Assembly (NCBI GenBank): GCA_963513935.1
Contig: OY740773.1
Coordinates: 99,247,291 to 99,311,290 of the forward strand
Reading direction: 5' to 3'
DNA: 64,000 bases
From: Aphrophora alni
Taxonomy: Eukaryota > Arthropoda > Insecta > Hemiptera > Aphrophoridae
Part shown: piece by piece, positions 57,051 through 64,000 of the stretch
Numbering within the stretch: the stretch's first letter is position 1
Layout of the letters: the number at the start of each line of letters is the position of its first letter
The notes under the pieces: model-generated
What the model was told of the DNA's origin: nothing
The model's database searches: none
Seen by the model: only the letters and a program-made list of their open reading frames with translations
Position numbers and translations under genes: made by a program

Positions 57051-59847
57051 CGTTTAAGCGGACCTAAGTGAAGTATTTGCTTTGTATTCGTAGCGTTAAT
57101 TAAACATCTCCAAATTGAAAAGGGGTTGAACAACAAAATTTGTACATGTCTCAAAAAAGAGTTTCTTTTGGTCAATGAATTTTACGTTTGTTTGGTTTAC
57201 GTTACGTTTGGTCAATGAGTTTCTTTTGGTTTGTGAATAATACGTCCCAGAAAATCGGTAAAAAAAAATGAATGAGAGGGGGGAATTTAAAATCATCCAA
57301 TACATACAGAGTGTTCAGTAATTAGAGTGCCAAACTTTGGAAAGTGATTGTGAACTTAAAAATAAAGAAAATATGTTAAAAAATGTTTAGTTTTCAAAAG
57401 TTTAATTTTTAAATGAAATATAAATAACACCAAAACAGATGTTGATACGAAAATACGCAGAAGATTACAGTCAGTGTACCACAAAATATTATTTTTTCGC
57501 TTAACCGTTTCAAAATGGCGTTTGTATAAATCTGTGTCAAATATTTCAAAAATAAGAATGTAATATTTACATTGCGTTTTTAATGTTGTGTACTATGATA
57601 CTTTATTCTTATGGTATGTTGAAGAATAGATGAGATTTCGATAAAAAAACTCATGGTAATTAATTTTAGAACACAAGGAATCATTTCCTGGTTATTCGAC
57701 TCAGCACCAAATGAGGAAAGTGTGATGGCGTGTGCGTTAGAGTGAGGCGACTCCTTCGTTTAGTCGTACAGTATTCCCCGTTTAATAATTGTATAGTGTC
57801 TACCAATGCTTGTAAAATTATATTTTTAAATTTAACAAAATGTTGCATTCATTCTAATATTTTTGAAAGTTACGTAAAAAAAAATAATGAAAGTTAATAC
57901 AAAACACGACCTAATTACTTTGGGGGAAAAAAATGTATGAACTACTCTTGAAATTAAGTAGATCACAATAAAATTTATATTTATAAAATAAATTCCATAA
58001 TATAAATAAACTACATCTATCATATCTTATAAGCTTACCGATATTTAGTATTTAAATTATTATACACACTCCTTCTTATTAAACACCTCATTTCTAAAGT
58101 TTTTCCTTTACATACATTTTTACCTTCGAGCGAAGCGTCCCTAATCTTTTAAAAGTATAAATATTTACATTTCGTATAATCTAAATATTTGATTAAAGTT
58201 TCAGAAAATATTCACAGTCATTTATTCCCAAGGCACAAAATTATCTTCCTAGACGGTGAAGTTTGTCGACAAAGCTTTTTAAGTTGACGTCAAGAAATTA
58301 TGTAAATTGTTTGACGAGAAGGAAAAAGTTTCTTTGATGAGACGGGTTATCAAATATTGAAATTGATTTTTAGACTTTAACGTTGGTATAGGCGTGAAGT
58401 TTGTTTCTCTTCCTGGTTTAAGTAATGACTTTACGGAAGTATAAACATGATTTTAATTTATTTAATTGTTGTATTTTTGTTGTCTTTTTAGTAAATCTTT
58501 GTAAAATATGAAATGCACAGATCGTGACATCTAGAATTCGTTTTAAGCATTAAACAAATTTTATTTGGTTTTTATACTGTATACAGGTTATTTTATAAGT
58601 CTTGTGCTAAACTTTGGGGAGGGAGTTTCTAGTATACCCAAAATCTGATAATTATTACTTAACATTTAAAAATGGCGTTGAATACAAATCAAACAAATTC
58701 TGGTACATATTTATCAACTTATAGCCATTACAAAAATTGAGTTATATGTTCTAAATCGTAAAGAAAGGCTGTTATGAATTCATTTAATATTCCAAAAGAA
58801 AATCACTAATATATAATTCATTTAATTAAACCAAACCATTTTGGGACTGTTAACAAGGTCAACTGAAGTTCCTTCTATGACAGTTTAGAATGTTGCCTGT
58901 AATGGGGAATTTTTGAAAGAATCCACATCTGTCAAATCAATGACAAAATTAATGGCACTATTTTTTGACAAGAAATTGTTTTTGGACGACCCTAACCAAA
59001 ATGGCGGTAAAATTACATTTGAGATTTTTAACTATAAAATAGATTTTTCCTTTAAATGATTTATATAGCACAATCACAAATGTGAAATCATTGCACTATA
59101 CAATTTTGAAGTGTTCGCTAGACTAACCCTGAGAGAAACATTGGACGTTTAAGTGTGGTACTTTTGGGAACATTCAAAATATAGAAAAAGAACTACGTCA
59201 TGTGACATATCAAATTAAAGTGCTTTTAACGACAAAACTAACTTGTAACTTTATCAAAAATTATTTTGGATTTTTACTGATAGTACGATAGTTGCATGTG
59301 GTATCCACCTTTAGACGGAAATTCATCAATGGTCGTAATTAATCATGATGATGTTGTCAAAACTTAAAAAAAATACTTTCCATATTTTATGCTAATAGAA
59401 ATCTCAAATACATTTTGTGCCGCCATTTTGATTACGGTCATCCAAAAAATATTTTGTGAGCGCTATTAATTTTGTATTTTTATGCCCTTTAATTAGACAA
59501 ATCACAAGAACCGGGTTTCCATTTGAAAATTTTGAGTTTCCCCAAAACTCCCCATTTTAGCAAGGAGGGAAAATTCAAAACTAAAAAAACACTTTATTTG
59601 ACCTAGTTTGCAGTTCCAAAAGGGTTTGGTTCTATTTAAGTTTATACGAAAGTTAAGGAGCGGGTGGTGACACTGTATACAATATAATTTGAGTGTACTA
59701 TAAAATATAATGTAATTGTTCATTAACAGCTTCAAAATGGCGATTAGCTACTAACGTGTTTGATACCTTGAAAAATCATCGATTTTGCAACTGATTTGAA
59801 AGGTACAAAATATATTATTTCTGGAGAACATTTGACAATTCGGTAAA
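57051..59847. other. Non-coding region upstream of element B
   Basis: AT-rich with many short frames, none with a domain. A local repeat of TTTCTTTTGGT and TACGTTTGGT units lies at about 57160-57245. CAAAATGGCG blocks recur at 57512, 58671, 58996 and 59733. Confidence 0.4.
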
Positions 59848-59854
59848 TATATAT

Positions 59855-59887
59855 GAATGCTTTAATTTCAAAACGATCTAAGTGCCA
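59855..59887 (+). repeat. Element B left terminal inverted repeat
   Basis: Starts GAATGCTTTAATTTCAAA and ends with the motif CGATCTAAGTGCCA. It is the reverse complement of 61329-61361 except for one base. Confidence 0.85.
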
Positions 59888-59917
59888 AAAAATAATTTTT
59901 TTTTTTAAATTGCAAAG

Positions 59918-60053
59918 TGATCTAAGTATCAACGCCAATGCACGTCTATAAGATCTATATGCCAAATAATTTTCTGTTGGTTTTTATAGCCTTCCATAGA
60001 ATGCGCTGTGTGTATGTCCAGTGGGAGCGCCTTTCAATTCGATCTAAGTGCCA
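59918..60053 (+). promoter_or_regulatory. Element B left subterminal motif cluster
   Basis: Variants GATCTAAGTATCA (59919-59931), AGATCTATATGCCA (59951-59964) and the exact CGATCTAAGTGCCA (60040-60053), all in the same orientation as in the left TIR. Repeated subterminal sites of this kind are where transposases bind in several DNA transposon families. The role here is inferred. Confidence 0.6.
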
Positions 60054-60136
60054 CCTGCTTGGAATTGGTTTGTTTACATGACATGAAACTGCTCTGTTGC
60101 ACAACACTTTGTTATTGTTTTTTTACAAGGTTTTAA

Positions 60137-61096
60137 TTGTTTTTGATTATAATTGGCGCAAGTCCAGATTCTCGTGAAGCTAAAGTGAAACTTGAACTAC
60201 ACCAGAAAAAAGCTGGTAAGGTTTTTGAAACCATGAAAAATGATGCAATTTGTAGCACAAGACCGGGCAGTACTACTATCAATATAGTAATGGACTTACA
60301 AAAAGTCTTTCCCATCCCAAAGCTCACACACAGTGACATGTATTACAGCCGCCAACTTTCCTGCTACAATTTTGGAATCCATGTTAGTAATAACGCAGAT
60401 GGTATTATGTGTGTTTGGCACGAAGGGCAATCGGGACGTGGTGGCAATCAGATGGCGTCTTGTCTCTTCCAAGCAATAAACTCTGATCTTCTGTCAACTA
60501 CTGATAAAAAACATTTAGTTGTTTGGTCCGATAACTGTGCTGGTCAGTTAAAAAACAGAATGTTAGTATTTTTGTATAAATACTTAGTATACATTGGAAT
60601 GTTTAACACTATCGAACACAAATTTCTAGTGACAGGGCACAGCTTTTCATCTGCCGACAGAGATTTTGCGCTGATTGAAAAGCGAGCTAAAAAATGTTCG
60701 CAGATGGAAACTGTTGAGCATGTGATGAATATTATAGCTACAGCTAGGCCTTCCAAACCATTTAAAGTTCTGAACATGAGTGAAAAGTTTTTTAATTTTG
60801 ATTTGGCAGGAGAAAATTATATAACAACTAAAAAACTGGGAATTTCATCTATATCAATGATGAAAATCTGCAAAGATGAACCAAACAATGTCCTCTTCAA
60901 AACATCTTTTTTCGGCGATTGGCAAAAGTGCAACGTGTTAAAAAAAGGAGTTAAGATTGAAGATCTCAACAATATGACACTTGAAATTCTTCCTACCTCA
61001 GTGCCAATATCTGAAAATAAAAAGAAGGACCTACGTGCTATGCTGGACTACATTTCAGAGCCAAACAGAACCTTTTACACCAATTTGTGCGCCTAA
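60137..61096 (+). CDS. DUF7869-like protein of element B (transposase-like)
   Basis: The frame is open from 60137 (TTG, directly after an in-frame TAA). The first ATG is 60233, and a possible acceptor AG lies at 60161-60162, so upstream exons may once have existed. Numbering from 60137: AKVKLELHQKKAGKVFETMK near 15-34, MDLQKVFPIPKL, YYSRQLSCYNFGIHV, MCVWHEGQSGRGGNQMASC, then VVWSDNCAGQLKN with Asp132, Gln137 and Asn140. Thirty-six residues after Asp132 comes GHSFSSADRDFALIEKRAKK with His168, Asp174, Asp176 and Glu181. This order is that of the arthropod family annotated as DUF7869 (from memory). Function is unknown; the D...H/D...E layout suggests an RNase H-like nuclease. Family members are usually longer, so the N-terminal half seems lost. 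There is no internal stop. It lies within TIRs, so I infer a mobile-element gene. Confidence 0.75.
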   Translation: MFLIIIGASPDSREAKVKLELHQKKAGKVFETMKNDAICSTRPGSTTINIVMDLQKVFPIPKLTHSDMYYSRQLSCYNFGIHVSNNADGIMCVWHEGQSGRGGNQMASCLFQAINSDLLSTTDKKHLVVWSDNCAGQLKNRMLVFLYKYLVYIGMFNTIEHKFLVTGHSFSSADRDFALIEKRAKKCSQMETVEHVMNIIATARPSKPFKVLNMSEKFFNFDLAGENYITTKKLGISSISMMKICKDEPNNVLFKTSFFGDWQKCNVLKKGVKIEDLNNMTLEILPTSVPISENKKKDLRAMLDYISEPNRTFYTNLCA

Positions 61097-61103
61097 GATC
61101 CAT

Positions 61104-61150
61104 AGGACTTAGATCGGTTTGAAAGAAAACCAGCCATGGACATAGATCGT
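61104..61150 (-). promoter_or_regulatory. Element B right subterminal motif cluster
   Basis: GGACTTAGATCG (about 61105-61116) and TGGACATAGATCGT (61137-61150) are reverse-orientation variants of TGGCACTTAGATCG in the right TIR. The first is followed by GTTTGAAAG, close to the GCTTTGAAA that follows the motif in the right TIR. Confidence 0.6.
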
Positions 61151-61272
61151 TCTGCTGACTGGGTACATCAAATTTTTTTTCTTCCTTGTGTGTTTTAATA
61201 ATTTAATTTTTTAACATAAGAGCACTTTTTTATATTTTTAACTTATGTAAAAATAATGTTGTACCCTATTGA

Positions 61273-61278
61273 AATAAA
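61273..61278 (+). terminator. Polyadenylation signal AATAAA after element B gene
   Basis: AATAAA about 177 bases after the stop codon and before the right TIR. A transcript could therefore end inside the element. Confidence 0.5.
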
Positions 61279-61328
61279 ACTATTATAAAACTACAGTGTT
61301 TTTATTGATTACCCGAAAATTTACGTTA

Positions 61329-61358
61329 TGGCACTTAGATCGCTTTGAAATTAAAGCA

Positions 61359-61361
<3 letters not shown>
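61329..61361 (-). repeat. Element B right terminal inverted repeat
   Basis: TGGCACTTAGATCG followed by CTTTGAAATTAAAGCATTC. Mirror of the left TIR. Confidence 0.85.

Positions 61362-61399
<38 letters not shown>
61362..61399. repeat. (TA)n microsatellite abutting element B
   Basis: About 38 bp of TA dinucleotides directly at the right end of the TIR. Confidence 0.95.
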
Positions 61400-61402
<3 letters not shown>

Positions 61403-62539
61403 GAGTTTCTGTTTTTTTTTTTTTTTTACTAAATAATTATATCTCTAGAACGGTTGAACAGTTTGAGTTGAAATTTTGGACTGTAGTCACAAATTTAATT
61501 ACCTAAATTGGGAAAAAAATACTCAACATGTTCCAATAATCAGTTTCAAAATGGCGGCTATTTAAGACATTTTATTGAAAGTAACTAAAACTGAGTTATT
61601 TTCGTAAGAAATATTTAAATGGCCACCATTTTGAAACGGATTATTTTCTAAGATTTTGAATTGGGGTGTTGGAGAGAGTTTCACTTTACACAAATTTTCT
61701 CGTCTCAACGAAGGCTTTAAAATGTTGTATCAGTCAATAGGAGTTGCTATTTAAAATTATTGACTTGCAACCCAACCCATAAAATAAGGGTGTAGTTCAT
61801 TCATACCCCTAAAAGGTGCAGAATCTTCCCAATATAACTGCCTAAAGGTTTGCAGATAACAGGTTTAAAATTACGAAGGGGTTGCCGAACTTTGCATCAT
61901 TCTGTATATGTATAGTCTCTTGAAGGAACAAATATGAAAAATTTGCAATGAAAATCTTTAAAGCCAATTTCGGGAAAATCGTAATAATGTATTTTTCACA
62001 TACGACTAACTCAAATTTTTGAAAATTTTGAAAGTAAATGACAAAACCTTCTCAAGATAAGGCCAAAATATAACCATATGGAAAATGTAATTTTATTTGA
62101 TTCACGTGTTTAGACTATACAACACACAAACAATTTTTCGAACCATCAGATCAATTTCTATAGACGAAGTACATTTAAAAACCCTTATCGCTAGAGAATA
62201 CGGAAGCAAAGCGTAATCGAAAAACATATCTTATGAATATTTACAAGAAGCAAGACAGAAGGAAATCGTACCCAACAGGATTTACTTGTTTTGTATGTTA
62301 ATATTCTCAAATAAAACCGGATAACAGAAATTCAACGTCCTAATATAGACCCGACCTAATACAACTTGAAGCTTGGATATGTACAGGTTTGGTTGCACCC
62401 ACTCAACAGTGGGTTAGTATGACATTTAGCTAGGCCACGTGTGTTCAGCTGTTGATTTAGTAGAGGGAGGATTAGTGTGCGATTATAAAATTATTTACGT
62501 AAAAAAAAGCTGCACAAACGTTATAACAAAAATTGACTT
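61400..62539. other. Non-coding region
   Basis: AT-rich, with CAAAATGGCGGC (61547-61558) and its reverse-type GCCACCATTTTG (61622-61633) close together. No gene. Confidence 0.4.
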
Positions 62540-62775
62540 TAAAATGTTGTTTAAAGGTGAAAAACCTTTCGGTCATCATCGCTTTTTTAAAAAAAGGAAG
62601 AACAGTACATAAAATAAAATTCCGTACATCTATAATGCTCTAAAATCAGGGTCGGAATAGAATAAGAGTTGGTCAAGAAGGATGAAAGAAAGGAATCTAA
62701 TCCAAGACTACATTAAAAAGTGTAAATCCAGCTAGGATCCAAGCTAGGAATGCCAAGCTCGTACATAATGTAAGT
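62540..62775 (-). repeat. Dispersed repeat family R1, copy 10
   Basis: Minus-strand copy: GAGCTTGGCATTCCTAGC, AGCTGGATTTACAC, TTCTTGACCAACTCTTATTC and, at the far end, GATGATGACCGAAAGG with TTTTTCACCTTTAAACAACA. Confidence 0.75.
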
Positions 62776-63019
62776 GTTTTTTTTTGCTAAAATCTAGGCT
62801 ATAAAAATTCCAAACAAACTGGTTCAGAAGTTATGTCTTGAAAAAAGAAAATGAAACATGGGTGACGTCGAACACATTCTCGAATTTGGTGGAATTGATT
62901 TTGATCAAAGTTTAATCAAATTGAACGGTTAATAACTTAAATATAAGAAAATAACGGTCTACGGAGATTATAACGAATAAAAAGAGAAACAAAACCCTTA
63001 AAATATTGTATTTTTCTTG

Positions 63020-63340
63020 AAAGACCTCTAGGCCATCAACGTCTGATTGAAAAAGGAAGAACTTAATGACCTCTAGCCCTTGAATAGTCTAATAGCGTAG
63101 TGTCGGACGAAAAGAAGAGTTGGTTAAGAGAGACCTAATAGGAAAGATAAAAAAGATACCTATCCTAATCTAACCTAACCTAACCTAACTTAACCTAACC
63201 TAACCTAACCTAAATAAACCTAACCTAATCTAACCAAACTTAACCTAACCTAACCTAATCCAAGATACAAGAAAAAAGGTGTAGATCCAGCTGTTGATCC
63301 TCGGGATTGTCAATCCCGTACTCATTATAATACCTATGAG
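63020..63340 (-). repeat. Dispersed repeat family R1, copy 11, interrupted by (CCTAA)n
   Basis: Minus-strand copy with GGGATTGACAATCCCGAGG, CAGCTGGATCTACACC, TCTCTCTTAACCAACTCTTC and CCTAGAGGTC-type ends. Where other copies read GATCTAACCCAAGA-like sequence, this copy has about 100 bp of CCTAA units. Confidence 0.7.
63163..63262. repeat. Interstitial (CCTAA)n array inside an R1 copy
   Basis: About 20 CCTAA/TTAGG-type units with few substitutions, located exactly at the position where R1 carries the seed AGGTTAGATC (plus sense). Confidence 0.9.
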
Positions 63341-63869
63341 TTTGTGATATTGTAAAAATATCCCAGCATATTATTTTTAATCAAAATCGCTTCACACACA
63401 TCATTCCAAAATTACTTTGTTTTCTCAGAAAACTTGAAAATAGATATATTTATGAAAGAATGAACGTCGTTTTTTAACCCATCATATAACTTTCTGTTTC
63501 ATGTTAAAATAAAATAAAATAAATAAAGAAAAACTGAATTAAAATTTAAATTAATCGTAAAAAAAGTATAATTAAATTGATTTATTTGTTTCAGGAAAAT
63601 ACAGAAACGATGTTAGAATTTTTTTGTCTACTTACCTCTTAACTAAAAAAGACGCGAGAGTAGGAAACAGAAAAACGCAACGTCTCTAACCCGGCTGAAT
63701 CCTCTGTAACCTGTGACAGTTCACTAGTCAAAACTGCAGCAAGATAAACTAACTAAGCTACGCATGTTTTTAGTTTTATAAAAATCGGACCATTAAAAAA
63801 ATTCATACATTTGAAAACGTCCTTATTTCCTTCATTCTTTGAAATTAAAATTAAACTTGAATACAATAA
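63341..63869. other. Non-coding stretch
   Basis: AT-rich. No gene or repeat recognised. Confidence 0.35.
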
Positions 63870-64000
63870 ATATTTCACGAAACTCATGTAGTCACCTTTA
63901 GTAATGCATGAACTGCAATAATCGAACTATAACTTTTTTTAAATTAAACTAACAGTAGCTCAAAGATCATCAAAAGATGACAAAATTGTCGTTGAAACGT
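63870..64000. mobile_element. Third Penelope-like relic, cut by the window end
   Basis: On the minus strand, TATAGTTCGATTATTGCAGT followed by TCATGCATTACTAAAGG parallels the terminal region of the 37-kb relic (TATAGTTTAGTAGCTATTG..., CTCATGTATCACTGAGG). At the very end, GATGACAAAATTGTCGTTGA followed by AACGT parallels the stem II, GAAA and palindrome part of its hammerhead-like motif, on the plus strand. The head-to-head order is the same as at 36.2 kb. Confidence 0.45.

Larger units (their letters stand above)
59848..61368 (+). mobile_element. Element B: putative DNA transposon with TIRs, subterminal motifs and a DUF7869-like gene
   Basis: Terminal inverted repeats at 59855-59887 and 61329-61361 match over 33 bp with one mismatch and extend a few more bases into flanking TA. 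The inner part of each repeat is the 14-mer CGATCTAAGTGCCA. Further copies or close variants of this motif lie at 59918-59931, 59950-59964, 60040-60053 (all forward) and at about 61104-61116 and 61137-61150 (reverse), so the arrays on the two sides face each other. One 319-codon frame with a polyadenylation signal at 61273 fills the middle. Length is about 1.5 kb. The right end abuts a (TA)n run and the left flank is TA-rich, consistent with a TA-containing target, but the exact duplication cannot be read. Confidence 0.7.

Noticed and set aside
59744..59965. 73-codon minus-strand frame at the left end of element B
   Set aside because: It runs across the TIR and flanking DNA and has no domain. 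Likewise the minus frames at 60133-60339 and 60544-60777 are shadows of the DUF7869-like gene.

Overview
The window looks like insect (arthropod) nuclear DNA: AT-rich, almost no long open frames, spliced exons with GT/AG borders, one exon of a conserved animal myosin, and short arrays of the arthropod telomere-type pentamer TTAGG at internal sites. No rRNA, tRNA, CRISPR or bacterial-type operon was seen. Most of the 64 kb is intronic or intergenic sequence packed with transposable elements, many in several copies inside this one window.

Layout. 1-0.7 kb: decayed LINE reverse-transcriptase tail. 1.4-2.2 kb: 20-bp minisatellite. 2.2-15 kb: dispersed repeats (families called R1, R2 and R3 here), a fold-back mariner/IS630-type remnant and a short TIR element. 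15.3-16.0 kb: mariner relic, then the only recognised host exon (tail of non-muscle myosin II heavy chain, zipper-like). 18.9-21.6 kb: 'element A', a decayed gene with an SDG-x3-Q-x-KN motif, flanked by repeated copies of a near-palindromic 15-mer. 23.6-25.7 kb: an inverted pair of R1 copies and a 41-bp minisatellite. 27.0-33.9 kb: a very young Penelope-like retroelement (PLE) complex of three copies (one inverted, two in tandem), bounded by a 12-bp target-site duplication inside a 201-bp satellite. 34.9-35.8 kb: two small unrecognised coding-like frames. 36.2-37.2 kb: an older PLE relic. 37.5-41.4 kb: fold-back MITEs, a second mariner/IS630-type remnant and a duplicated repeat. 43.7-47.5 kb: a LINE tail, a MITE relative and a dead mariner. 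49-51.4 kb: a diverged direct duplication. 56.1-57.1 kb: a LINE relic. 59.8-61.4 kb: 'element B', a compact unit with 33-bp terminal inverted repeats and seven copies of a 14-bp motif around a 319-codon frame resembling DUF7869. The window ends in a third PLE relic.

How the parts work together. The PLE encodes a reverse transcriptase with a C-terminal GIY-YIG endonuclease. Its repeated terminal region carries a hammerhead-ribozyme motif at a spacing (2753 bp) that exactly defines one unit of the tandem. Elements A and B are the most novel content. Both encode proteins with the same D-x4-Q-x-KN ... (35-36 residues) ... H arrangement, and both carry a family-specific short motif repeated on each side of the gene, the layout of a cut-and-paste DNA transposon with transposase-binding sites. 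I infer that they belong to a poorly described transposase-like group. That inference rests on sequence pattern alone.
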